A stretch of DNA of 64,000 nucleotides from Bacteroidales bacterium UBA5072 (lineage in GTDB: Bacteria > Bacteroidota > Bacteroidia > Bacteroidales > UBA10428): positions 1 to 64,000 of the forward strand of contig DIAS01000193.1 in assembly GCA_002415855.1 (NCBI GenBank), in the 5' to 3' direction. The translations under genes and the position numbers were made by a program. Of this stretch, positions 54,607 through 62,288 are shown piece by piece. Within the stretch, counting starts at the first letter, position 1. Each line of letters begins with the position of its first letter. Under the pieces are notes generated by a model. The model saw only the letters and a program-made list of their open reading frames with translations. It ran no database searches and was not told the origin of the DNA.

Positions 54607-55143
54607 TTATTCAGGGTTATCGCAGTTTTGTGGTGTTTTCCGTAAAGGTTTTAGATCATAACCACTTTTTCTGATCAGGGCAAGCACCTGGTTGTAAGTA
54701 TCGGTGGGCATGAAAGAATCACGCGACAGGATCCAGAGGTATTTCCGGCCGGGGTGACCAACAATGGCCCAGGAGTAATCTTCAGCAAGGCCGATGATAT
54801 AATAATCCCCACGGAATGGCCAGAAAAACTGCACTTTAAGCCTTGTATTGTTTGTTCCTTCAACAACAAAGGCCTTTCCCCGGGCAACAGATATGCTGGA
54901 CCTGCCCTTTTTGAATTTCACACACCGGTTCATGACACTGATATATTTCTTTCCAGGAACCAGCTCATAATCTGCTGTTGTACAGCGACAATCCTTTTGA
55001 AAGCTTGCCGGGTAGGAAGCAATATCATACCAACGGCCAACATATTTTTCCAGGTCAACCTTTTCAACGGTCTGAAGAGGCTGACAGCAAACATCAGCAA
55101 TCAAAACAACTGAAAAATAACAAAACAGGGCTATGGTTTTCAT
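54607..55143 (-). CDS. Bacterial lipocalin (Blc-like)
   Basis: A 178-residue exported lipocalin. The signal region MKTIALFCYFSVVLIADVCC could be cleaved as a lipoprotein (Cys19 or 20). The first strand carries the lipocalin GxW motif in VDLEKYVGRWYDIASYPASF (about 29-48); CRCTTADYELVPGKKYISVM follows, and YIIGLAEDYSWAIVGHPGRK plus YLWILSRD (about 115-143) complete the Blc signature. Such proteins bind lysophospholipids or fatty acids in the envelope. It precedes the MATE gene with 1 base between them. Confidence 0.93.
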   Translation of the reverse strand: MKTIALFCYFSVVLIADVCCQPLQTVEKVDLEKYVGRWYDIASYPASFQKDCRCTTADYELVPGKKYISVMNRCVKFKKGRSSISVARGKAFVVEGTNNTRLKVQFFWPFRGDYYIIGLAEDYSWAIVGHPGRKYLWILSRDSFMPTDTYNQVLALIRKSGYDLKPLRKTPQNCDNPE

Positions 55144-55259
55144 CTTGCTGGTCCCGTATAGTTATCCGAAAGGCAGATGTAACAGTCAAATGTATAAAAA
55201 ATTCAGGAAAGATATTTGCACATATCTTTTAACTTTAATAACCATTCCCAGTTTTGTTG

Positions 55260-55267
55260 TATCTTTG
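55260..55267 (+). promoter_or_regulatory. -7 promoter box of typA
   Basis: TATCTTTG, an exact match to the Bacteroidota TAnnTTTG element, lies 19 bases upstream of the start codon. No exact TTTG was found at the -33 distance. Confidence 0.6.
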
Positions 55268-55286
55268 CACCCCTATTTTAGCGAAG

Positions 55287-57086
55287 ATGAAAGATATCCG
55301 GAATGTTGCAATAATCGCCCATGTTGATCACGGTAAGACGACCCTGGTAGATAAGATCCTTTTCCAGACCAAACTGTTTAAGGATCATGAAACCCCGGGA
55401 GAGCTCATCATGGACAGCAACGAACTTGAACGGGAGAGAGGGATAACCATTCTGGCCAAAAATGTATCCGTCATCTTTGCCGGTATCAAAATCAACATTA
55501 TCGACACACCCGGGCATTCCGATTTTGGGGGAGAGGTAGAACGGGTTCTGAACATGGCTGACGGTGTACTTTTGCTGGTGGATGCCTTTGAAGGCACTAT
55601 GCCGCAAACAAGATTTGTATTGCAGAAAGCGCTTAATCTCGGACTGAAACCAATCGTGGTGATCAATAAGGTAGACAAGCCCAATTGCCGGCCGGAGGAT
55701 GTTCAGGAACAGGTATTTGAACTGATGTATAACCTGGATGCTACAGAAGAGCAATTGAATTTTCCAACCTTGTATGGTTCAGCAAAACAGGGCTGGATGT
55801 CGGATGACTGGAAGAAACCCACCCAGGACATTACGCCTCTGCTCGAGGCAATAGTCAGTCATATTCCGCCACCCAGAAAGCTGCTGGGCACTCCCCAGAT
55901 GCTGATCTCCAATCTTGACTATTCGAACTACCTTGGAAGAATAGCTATCGGCAGGTTACACCGGGGAGAACTGCTTGAAGGAATGAATGTATCACTGGTT
56001 AAACGGGATGGCAGTATAACGCGCACCAGGATCAAGGAATTGTCCGTTTATGAAGGCCTTACCTATAAGAAAACAACCAAGGTTTCCTGCGGGGATATAT
56101 GTGCCCTGGTAGGCATTGAGGGATTCAATATTGGGGATACCATTGCGGAGGCTGAAGATCCGGAAGCCCTCGAATCGATAAATGTGGATGAGCCGACCAT
56201 GAGCATGCAATTTACCATTAATGATTCTCCGTTTTATGGCAAGGATGGCAAATATGTCACATCGAGGCACCTGAAAGAGCGTCTTGAAAAAGAGCTTGAA
56301 AAGAACCTGGCCCTGAGGATTGAGGCTACAGATTCTGCTGATTCCTTCGTGGTATTTGGAAGGGGTGTCCTGCATCTGTCCATACTGATTGAAACAATGA
56401 GGCGTGAGGGTTATGAGCTGCAGGTAGGGCAGCCCAAGGTAATCATCAAGGACATTGCCGGTGAGCCCTGTGAGCCGGTAGAAATACTTTACATAGACCT
56501 CCCCGAGGAATATTCGGGGAAGGCCATTGAAATGGTGTCTGCACGGAGAGGACAGTTGCTGATGATGGAGCGTCGGGGCGACCGGGTGCATCTTGAATTT
56601 GAAATCCCTTCGAGAGGCATTATCGGATTGAGAAGCAACTTACTGACTGCCACCGCCGGAGAAGCTGTCATGTCACACCGGTTCAAGGATTTTGAACCCC
56701 TGAAAGGCACTATTGAAAGAAGGATCAACGGCTCGTTAATTGCGATGGAAACTGGCACAGCCTATGCCTATGCCATAGACAAGCTGAGGGACCGGGGGCA
56801 GTTCTTCGTGGATTCTCAGGAGGAGGTATACGCCGGTGAGGTCGTAGGTGAACATTGCCGTGCGGGTGACCTGGTGGTCAATGTGACACGGTCAAAAAAG
56901 CTTACCAACATGCGGGCATCCGGAAGCGATGAAAAAGTGAAGCTTACCCCTCCTGTCCGCTTCAGCCTCGAAGAAGCACTGGAATATATTCAGGAAGATG
57001 AATACGTAGAGATAACACCTAATTCCATGAGACTCCGTAAAATCCTTCTCAGCGAACACGATCGCAAGCGGGCCAGCAAAATCTGA
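55287..57086 (+). CDS. typA: Ribosome-associated GTPase TypA/BipA
   Basis: An EF-G-like GTPase that acts on the ribosome in stress and 50S assembly; 599 residues from the ATG at 55287. G1 is AHVDHGKT (11-18), G2 lies in ELERERGITI (about 45-54), G3 is DTPGHSDFGGEVERVLNMAD (about 72-91) and G4 is VINKVDKPNCRP (about 124-135). Domain II, the EF-G-like domains III and V (SRGIIGLRSNLLTATAGEAV, about 437-456) and the TypA-specific C-terminal domain (about 480-599) are complete. It has its own promoter and is followed by a long inverted repeat. Confidence 0.98.
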   Translation: MKDIRNVAIIAHVDHGKTTLVDKILFQTKLFKDHETPGELIMDSNELERERGITILAKNVSVIFAGIKINIIDTPGHSDFGGEVERVLNMADGVLLLVDAFEGTMPQTRFVLQKALNLGLKPIVVINKVDKPNCRPEDVQEQVFELMYNLDATEEQLNFPTLYGSAKQGWMSDDWKKPTQDITPLLEAIVSHIPPPRKLLGTPQMLISNLDYSNYLGRIAIGRLHRGELLEGMNVSLVKRDGSITRTRIKELSVYEGLTYKKTTKVSCGDICALVGIEGFNIGDTIAEAEDPEALESINVDEPTMSMQFTINDSPFYGKDGKYVTSRHLKERLEKELEKNLALRIEATDSADSFVVFGRGVLHLSILIETMRREGYELQVGQPKVIIKDIAGEPCEPVEILYIDLPEEYSGKAIEMVSARRGQLLMMERRGDRVHLEFEIPSRGIIGLRSNLLTATAGEAVMSHRFKDFEPLKGTIERRINGSLIAMETGTAYAYAIDKLRDRGQFFVDSQEEVYAGEVVGEHCRAGDLVVNVTRSKKLTNMRASGSDEKVKLTPPVRFSLEEALEYIQEDEYVEITPNSMRLRKILLSEHDRKRASKI

Positions 57087-57128
57087 AAACCACTCCGCTC
57101 TGCTTACTGAAACAGTATTCCTCATGAA

Positions 57129-57249
57129 GAGGCTGTCTCATAAGCAGTATAATTATCCTATTTCGACCCCGCTCAATGTGACAATCAATTGATAATCAAA
57201 TGTCAGCCTGAGCGAGGTCGTAGTCGCTTATGGCATTTGAGACACCCTC
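57129..57249. repeat. Long imperfect inverted repeat with GTCAnnnTGAGCG cores, copy B
   Basis: An outer stem pairs GAGGCTGTCTCATAAGC (57129-57145) with GCTTATGGCATTTGAGACACCCTC-type sequence ending at 57249. An inner stem pairs CGACCCCGCTCAATGTGACA (57164-57183) with TGTCAGCCTGAGCGAGGTCG (57201-57220). The inner arms carry the core TGTCAnnnTGAGCG in both orientations. It is likely a dispersed element; its location after typA would also let it act as a terminator. Confidence 0.75.
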
Positions 57250-57484
57250 TTTTATTTTATCGGTAAGCCGAACACATCATTTTTCCGGCCGGTAATTTTT
57301 ATGCCTGTCTCCTGACGGCAATTACCAATCACCTTTGAATATAAAGAATATATTTTTAAGCACTACCCCCTATTTATTATATTTTATATCACTATTTCAT
57401 GTATTTTTTCGTTATATACCTTTATATTTTGTAGCCTTTAATCAATATAATATATATTTTTTAATTTTATACCCCAAATATTTA

Positions 57485-57492
57485 TATATTTG
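57485..57492 (+). promoter_or_regulatory. -7 promoter box of amt
   Basis: TATATTTG in a long AT-rich tract, 39 bases before the amt start codon. The -33 element is not evident. Confidence 0.5.
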
Positions 57493-57531
57493 TCCCGGAA
57501 TAATACTAGTAATAATTAAATGATATGAATT

Positions 57532-58866
57532 ATGAAAGGACTGTTTAAACGAAGTGCAATTATCACGGGCCTGTTGCTCTTTTTTGCAGCCGGCTCGGTA
57601 TTAGCATCTGACGGCACGCAGATAGACACCGGTGTTACTGCATGGATGCTCACCTCAACAGCTTTGGTGCTGTTAATGGTACCCGGACTTGCCATGTTTT
57701 ATGGCGGGTTGGTCAGGACCAAAAACGTACTGGGAACCATGATGCACAGCTTTGTTGCCATGGGGATCATGGCGGTTCTGTGGGTTCTGGTAGGATATTC
57801 CATGAGTTTCGGCTCAAATGTTCTGGGAGGATGGTTTGGCTGGAACAAGGATTACTTTTTATTAAAAGGCATTGATGAAACCATTACGCCAGCGGGAGTG
57901 CCTGAATATGTATTTTCCATGTTCCAGGGAAAATTTGCCATCATCACACCGGCGCTCATCGCCGGGGCTTTTGCAGAACGCATCTCCTTTAAGGGCTATG
58001 TTGTTTTTATTGCCTTATGGGGATTACTTGTATATAATCCTTTGTGTCACTGGGTCTGGGCGAGCGATGGCTTCCTGTTCAACATGGGCGCCATGGGTGC
58101 CATTGATTTTGCCGGAGGAACGGTTGTTCATATTGCATCTGGTGTGAGCGGACTTGTTGCAGCGCTCTACGTTGGTTCAAGGCGCGGGCATCCGAAAACA
58201 GCCGTGGCACCAAGCAACCTTGTCATGACAATGATTGGTGCCGGCTTGCTTTGGGTTGGCTGGTTTGGTTTCAATGCAGGGAGCAGCATCAGCAGTGGAC
58301 TGCTGACGGCACAGGCATTGACGGCAACCCAGGTTGCTGCAGCAGCCGGAGCCATGACATGGATCATCGTTGAGTCCATTCACCAGGGCAAGGCTTCCGC
58401 TTTAGGATTTGCCAGCGGCATATTGGCTGGTCTGGTAGCTGTAACCCCGGCAGCAGGTGTTGTTCAACCTGCCGGTGCCATGGTACTCGGCCTTCTGGCA
58501 GCCATCATTTGTTACCTGGCCATTCTGATGAAAAACAAACTGGGATATGATGACAGCCTGGATGCCTTTGGCATTCACGGCGTAGGAGGTATTGTCGGTT
58601 CTATGTTACTTGTCTTCTTCATCCGTAAAAGCTGGATGGCCAGTGCCGCCACAGCGGCAGGAGGCTCCTGGACCACTTGGCAGCAGTTCGGTGTGCAGGC
58701 AGCCGCGGTGTCAATTGCAATCGCTTATGCAGCCATCCTGACATTCATCCTTATCTTTATTGTTAATAAGTTCGTTGGTTTCAGGGCATCCACCGAAAGT
58801 GAAATGCAGGGACTTGACCATTCTTATCATGGTGAACAGGGATATGGCATGCTGAATCCACGCTAA
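57532..58866 (+). CDS. amt: Ammonium transporter Amt
   Basis: A 444-residue ammonium channel with an N-terminal signal-like helix (MKGLFKRSAIITGLLLFFAA) and eleven core helices. The family signature region DFAGGTVVHIASGVSGLVAA (about 186-205) is intact, with the first pore His near DFAGGTVVH and the second in DAFGIHGVGGIVGSMLL (about 344-360). The helices WFGFNAGSSISSGLLTAQAL (about 243-262) are typical. It is co-transcribed with a PII gene 41 bases downstream, which should plug the channel when nitrogen is plentiful. Confidence 0.97.
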   Translation: MKGLFKRSAIITGLLLFFAAGSVLASDGTQIDTGVTAWMLTSTALVLLMVPGLAMFYGGLVRTKNVLGTMMHSFVAMGIMAVLWVLVGYSMSFGSNVLGGWFGWNKDYFLLKGIDETITPAGVPEYVFSMFQGKFAIITPALIAGAFAERISFKGYVVFIALWGLLVYNPLCHWVWASDGFLFNMGAMGAIDFAGGTVVHIASGVSGLVAALYVGSRRGHPKTAVAPSNLVMTMIGAGLLWVGWFGFNAGSSISSGLLTAQALTATQVAAAAGAMTWIIVESIHQGKASALGFASGILAGLVAVTPAAGVVQPAGAMVLGLLAAIICYLAILMKNKLGYDDSLDAFGIHGVGGIVGSMLLVFFIRKSWMASAATAAGGSWTTWQQFGVQAAAVSIAIAYAAILTFILIFIVNKFVGFRASTESEMQGLDHSYHGEQGYGMLNPR

Positions 58867-58907
58867 TATGAATTGTAATACAAGGAAACCATTAAAAGAA
58901 TTGTAGC

Positions 58908-59252
58908 ATGAAACTGATAACAGCAATTATCCGTGAAAATAAACTCGATCAGGTCAGAGAGGCACTGATCGATGCTGAGATAACAAGAATTACCGTGAGC
59001 CGGGTTTCAGGTCATGGCCAGCAGTACAACGAGGAAATCTACCGGGGAGCCAGGGTGATCCCCAACCTCATCCCCAAAGTCAGGCTTGAAATTGCAGTCA
59101 ATGATGATTTTGTGAATACTACGGTTGATACGATCATTAAATCTGCCCGTACAAATTCCAAGGGTGAAGTGGGTGATGGTAAAATATTCATTACCCCGCT
59201 GGAAGAATGCATCAGGATCCGTACCGGAGAAAGAGGCGGGAAAGCGATCTGA
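58908..59252 (+). CDS. PII nitrogen-regulatory protein (GlnK-like) without T-loop Tyr51
   Basis: A 114-residue PII trimer subunit. MKLITAIIRENKLDQVREAL, then GDGKIFITPLEECIRIRTGE, is the normal frame. The T-loop is unusual: SGHGQQYNEEIYRGARVIPNLIPK replaces the E. coli pattern ending YRGAEYMVDFLPK. Counting from the shared YRG, Glu50 is Arg and the uridylylated Tyr51 is Val; the loop is one residue shorter. Gln39, which contacts 2-oxoglutarate, is kept. It therefore cannot be regulated by uridylylation at that Tyr and may act on Amt by binding effectors alone. It sits behind amt. Confidence 0.93.
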   Translation: MKLITAIIRENKLDQVREALIDAEITRITVSRVSGHGQQYNEEIYRGARVIPNLIPKVRLEIAVNDDFVNTTVDTIIKSARTNSKGEVGDGKIFITPLEECIRIRTGERGGKAI

Positions 59253-59288
59253 TGAAAGGATACGTCACGCCGGGCACAGAGCGGCCTG

Positions 59289-59339
59289 AATAGCCGGTCC
59301 GGTATCAGGGGAATATCCTGATTACGCGGGCCGGCTATT
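59289..59339. terminator. Bidirectional hairpin between PII gene and mscS
   Basis: AATAGCCGGTCCG (59289-59301) pairs with CGGGCCGGCTATT (59327-59339) with one G.U, and an inner TATCAGG/CCTGATTA pairing extends the stem. It lies between converging genes and can end both transcripts. Confidence 0.75.
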
Positions 59340-59345
59340 TCACTG

Positions 59346-59359
59346 CGCTCAAAATGACA
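59346..59359 (-). repeat. GTCAnnnTGAGCG repeat core, copy C, supplying the mscS stop
   Basis: On the minus strand the sequence reads TGTCATTTTGAGCG. It overlaps the end of mscS, where Ser-Phe-stop (TCA TTT TGA) is made by the repeat itself. Confidence 0.6.
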
Positions 59360-60587
59360 TGGGTAACTGGAATATGCTCAGCTCAAATTCAGGAATTATC
59401 GCCAGGATGTGATCGAAAAGATCTGACTGAAGTTCCTCATAAGCCAAGGCATCAGTTCCTTTACAGAAAGCAATGATCTCAATGGGAATTCCGCATTCTG
59501 TTGGTTGCAGCTGCCTTACTACCATTGTCATTTTTTGATTCAGACCGGAGTGATTCTTTAAAACACCTACCAGGTACTTCCTGAAAAGGGTAAGATTGGT
59601 GAATTCTCCTTCATGAAGCATCATGCTTCCTTCGCCTCTCCTGCTCTTTTTTGCTTCCTGGTGAACGACGTATTCTTTTACCGAAGGAATAACGGACAGC
59701 CTTTCGAGGAGTCCCGGATCACAGAATTTCACACTTCTCATGTTAATGTTCAGGTACTTTTTAAACCTGCGGGCTCCTTCATCCTCTGTACCACGCCAGT
59801 TTACAAATGAATCAGAGACCATGGAATAGGTCGGTATCGTGGTGATGGTTTTATCGAAGTTCCTGACTTTGACCGTATTCAGGGTTATCTCCACCACATT
59901 GCCATCTGCACCGAATTTGGTCATTGTGATCCAGTCGCCCAGCCTGAGCATATCATTAGCCGAAAGTTGAATTCCTGCGACCAGGCCAAGTATGGTATCC
60001 TTGAATACCAGCATCAGCACGGCCGCCACCGCACCAAGCCCGGCCAGCAAAGCTGTCGGTGAGGTCCCGGTAAGTAAGGAGATGATCAGAATTAAGGCTA
60101 TGGAAAAGAAAATAATCTGTGCTACCTGAATATACCCCTTGATGGACCTTCCCTGTGCAACCGGAAGTGTCTGATAGATCTCGTTCAGACCCTTCAGAAA
60201 CGCATTAAGGGCCATAAGCGTCACAAGGATCATGTAAATGCCCAGCGCCTTCTGCGACAGATCCATCGCAACCGGGTAATCCGAAAGTACATAACCTACA
60301 CTGTACCATAAAACAATGGCAGGCGCAAGGTGTGAAAAACGGTTAAACACCTTCTTTTCCAGCAGGATATCATCCCAAATGGTTTTTGTCCGGGCAACCA
60401 GGCGTGTAATGACAATAATGATCACCCTGCGTGTAATGACATCGGATAGAAGTGCCAGCAGCAGTATGAAGAAGATCCCAAAAACAATATTGAAATGATG
60501 GGCATGCGAAGCTTCCAGTCCCCATTGCTGTAAAAGCTCCCGAATATCGAAAAGAAATCTCAGCTTTGTATCCGCGACAAGATTCAT
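59349..60587 (-). CDS. MscS-family mechanosensitive channel
   Basis: A 412-residue inner-membrane channel. Four or five helices lie in the first 190 residues; the pore helix and adjoining beta domain have ALLAGLGAVAAVLMLVFKDT (about 177-196), ILGLVAGIQLSANDMLRLGD (about 197-216) and WITMTKFGADGNVVEITLNT (about 217-236). The size and the sequence GTEDEGARRFKKYLNINMRS in the C-half match the YbdG-like branch rather than short MscS. It should vent solutes on hypo-osmotic shock. The repeat core at 59346 forms its final codons. Confidence 0.94.
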   Translation of the reverse strand: MNLVADTKLRFLFDIRELLQQWGLEASHAHHFNIVFGIFFILLLALLSDVITRRVIIIVITRLVARTKTIWDDILLEKKVFNRFSHLAPAIVLWYSVGYVLSDYPVAMDLSQKALGIYMILVTLMALNAFLKGLNEIYQTLPVAQGRSIKGYIQVAQIIFFSIALILIISLLTGTSPTALLAGLGAVAAVLMLVFKDTILGLVAGIQLSANDMLRLGDWITMTKFGADGNVVEITLNTVKVRNFDKTITTIPTYSMVSDSFVNWRGTEDEGARRFKKYLNINMRSVKFCDPGLLERLSVIPSVKEYVVHQEAKKSRRGEGSMMLHEGEFTNLTLFRKYLVGVLKNHSGLNQKMTMVVRQLQPTECGIPIEIIAFCKGTDALAYEELQSDLFDHILAIIPEFELSIFQLPMSF

Positions 60588-60604
60588 GGTGTTAAATTTT
60601 GCCG

Positions 60605-60612
60605 CAAATATA
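60605..60612 (-). promoter_or_regulatory. -7 promoter box of mscS
   Basis: TATATTTG on the minus strand, 18 bases upstream of the start codon; TCTG stands at the -33 spacing instead of TTTG. Confidence 0.55.
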
Positions 60613-60646
60613 GTATTTCCATCAGAAAAGGCAGAAAAAAGCTTAC

Positions 60647-60740
60647 TGCAAAGCGCAGTTAGTTACCTCCTTGAGAACAAAGGTTATCGATCAATTGCTA
60701 GATCCCCTGTGCTCTGTGTGATAACTATATGCGCTTTGCA
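60647..60740. repeat. Spaced perfect inverted repeat upstream of mscS
   Basis: TGCAAAGCGCA (60647-60657) and TGCGCTTTGCA (60730-60740) are exact reverse complements 72 bases apart; neighbouring AGTTA/TAACT adds pairing. It spans most of the gap between mscS and the DUF6249-like gene, and could fold into a long cruciform or act as an end-marker of a dispersed element. Confidence 0.6.
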
Positions 60741-60759
60741 ATAGCAAACAGAATGGTTG

Positions 60760-61104
60760 TTAATCTTTTATTTTACGGGCCACAAAGTAAGATGCTACCA
60801 GTCCTGCCCCTGCAAACATGAAGATCATTGCAAGGTAGGAAACCGGTTCCTCCAAACGGGTAGTTACCGTAAGGATATTTCCAACCAATACACCCAGGCC
60901 GCCACCGATAAAAAGCATACCCAGTTTAATGGAAAACTTTTTCAGGATATTCACCGGCTCCACCTTGAAAATAGCCGGGTCGGCATTTTTTTCAATGAGT
61001 GCCAATCGTTCCCGGTTACGGGTTGTGAAGTAGAAATAAGCCACGCCAAATATGGCTCCGAAAAAAGTTATAAAAAACATGATGGCAACAAATCCTTCTC
61101 CCAT
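60760..61104 (-). CDS. DUF6249-like small membrane protein
   Basis: A 114-residue inner-membrane protein with three helices (about 4-27, 56-80 and 88-110). The segment TTRNRERLALIEKNADPAIF (about 27-46) between helices one and two is the recognisable part of the DUF6249-type proteins that Bacteroidota keep near ECF sigma genes. The function is unknown. It is divergent from the sigma factor gene at 61242, so they may share control. Confidence 0.75.
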   Translation of the reverse strand: MGEGFVAIMFFITFFGAIFGVAYFYFTTRNRERLALIEKNADPAIFKVEPVNILKKFSIKLGMLFIGGGLGVLVGNILTVTTRLEEPVSYLAMIFMFAGAGLVASYFVARKIKD

Positions 61105-61198
61105 GACTTTTAGTTTTTATGATTATTAATATTATCTGAACCTATGACGCCTGATTTGCAGTTCCGGTTACAAAAAAACATTTGCAATTTTCTTTGCT

Positions 61199-61206
61199 TA
61201 CCTTTG
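61199..61206 (+). promoter_or_regulatory. -7 promoter box of the second ECF sigma gene
   Basis: TACCTTTG, an exact TAnnTTTG match, 35 bases before the ATG at 61242. The -33 element is not clear. Confidence 0.5.
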
Positions 61207-61241
61207 TAACCAACCGGATACAACAAGCGTCAAACCAATGC

Positions 61242-61799
61242 ATGATGAATCAAGATGACAAAGCATTGATCAGTCGGATCCTGGATGGAGATGTCCGGTG
61301 TTATGCTGTATTGGTTGACAGGCACAAGGACCTGGCCTTTACCCTGGCTTACCGGATTTTATGCAACCGGGAAGATGCCGAGGAAACCGTTCAGGATTCT
61401 TTTGTAAAAGCTTACCATCATCTGTCCGGTTTCAGGCACGATTCAAAGTTTTCCTCCTGGCTGTTCCGGATCGTATACAACGCTGCCGTTTCCAGGAAAC
61501 GGTTGAAAAAACACAGCACACTGTCACTGAATGATCTGCCTGCATCGGGAGATGCCCTTTTTGCCGAGCAGGAGGTGGAGATCCCGGAAGAAAAAGGATA
61601 TATACTTGAAAATGCCATGAAGCAATTACCCGATGATGAAAGAGTGCTGATCACCTTGTTTTACCTGCATGAATCCACCGTCGAAGAAATACATGGCATC
61701 ACCGGGTTGTCAAAACCTAATGTTAAGGTAAAACTGTTCAGGGCCAGGAAGAAACTGCGCGAGGTCATGGAACTGATGGCAGAAAGAATTTATGTTTGA
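61242..61799 (+). CDS. ECF-type RNA polymerase sigma-70 factor
   Basis: A 185-residue sigma factor from the ATG at 61242 (or 61245). Region 2 is at about 10-80 (DGDVRCYAVLVDRHKDLAFT; NREDAEETVQDSFVKAYHHL; KFSSWLFRIVYNAAVSRKRL) and region 4 at about 125-180 (LPDDERVLITLFYLHESTVE; IHGITGLSKPNVKVKLFRAR). The product is typical of sigma factors paired with a membrane anti-sigma protein, and the next gene, 17 bases downstream, is a good candidate. The DUF6249-like gene is divergent. Confidence 0.94.
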   Translation: MMNQDDKALISRILDGDVRCYAVLVDRHKDLAFTLAYRILCNREDAEETVQDSFVKAYHHLSGFRHDSKFSSWLFRIVYNAAVSRKRLKKHSTLSLNDLPASGDALFAEQEVEIPEEKGYILENAMKQLPDDERVLITLFYLHESTVEEIHGITGLSKPNVKVKLFRARKKLREVMELMAERIYV

Positions 61800-61816
61800 C
61801 CAACAAACCAAGGACT

Positions 61817-62230
61817 ATGGAAGATCAGCATGAAAAAGATGATGCTTTAAAAGAGCTCATCGTCAAAGAAGGTTTAATGACTGTCTCTCCCGGTTTTACC
61901 AACCGGGTTATGGCACTGGTGGAGGCAAATCCTGTGAAGGCCCGTAATGGTTATAAACCATTGTTAAGCCGGAAAGCCTGGTTGTTAATTTTTGCCATGA
62001 TGTTATTGCTGTCAGCCTGCTCGTGGTGGATACTGTCACAGGATAACACCACAACAACGGTTTATACAGATACGATCAAACCGGTGATTGATTTCATGAA
62101 CAGCATTCAGCTGAACTTCCATTTCAATTACAATGTATTGCCTATTGCATCCATTGCCTTTGCCTGCATGGGCCTGCTGCTGTCACTTGACATCTTCCTG
62201 TCGCATAAATTCAGGAGAGCGTCGGCTTAA
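61817..62230 (+). CDS. Two-helix membrane protein, candidate anti-sigma factor
   Basis: A 137-residue protein from the ATG at 61817. The N-terminal 60 residues are cytosolic (KDDALKELIVKEGLMTVSPG, then FTNRVMALV, like the start of small anti-sigma proteins); helix one is at about 62-80 (AWLLIFAMMLLLSACSWWIL), a 30-residue loop follows, and helix two is at about 108-127. No zinc-binding HxxxCxxC of ZAS type is seen. The position directly behind the ECF sigma gene is the main evidence for the role. Confidence 0.65.
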   Translation: MEDQHEKDDALKELIVKEGLMTVSPGFTNRVMALVEANPVKARNGYKPLLSRKAWLLIFAMMLLLSACSWWILSQDNTTTTVYTDTIKPVIDFMNSIQLNFHFNYNVLPIASIAFACMGLLLSLDIFLSHKFRRASA

Positions 62231-62238
62231 AAAAAAAA

Positions 62239-62257
62239 GCGGGGTAAACAACCCCGC
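62239..62257. terminator. Bidirectional terminator between anti-sigma-like and FKBP genes
   Basis: GCGGGGT (62239-62245) pairs perfectly with ACCCCGC (62251-62257) around AAACA. Eight A residues precede it and TTTCT follows, so it works for both converging genes. Confidence 0.85.
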
Positions 62258-62288
62258 CTTTCTGATCATGTCTTCTTACTACTCAAAA

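Larger units (their letters stand above)
57087..57531. other. 445-base intergenic region between typA and amt
   Basis: The left part holds a long imperfect inverted repeat (57129-57249, listed separately). The right part (57330-57500) is very AT-rich, with runs such as TATATTTTG and a -7 box at 57485-57492, and probably carries the amt control region. I see no believable coding frame; a short Phe/Tyr/Ile-rich frame there is a product of base composition. Confidence 0.6.

Noticed and set aside
57335..57523. 62-residue hydrophobic frame upstream of amt
   Set aside because: It is almost all Phe, Tyr, Ile and Leu in a very AT-rich tract that also holds the amt -7 box. It has no ribosome-binding site, so base composition explains it.
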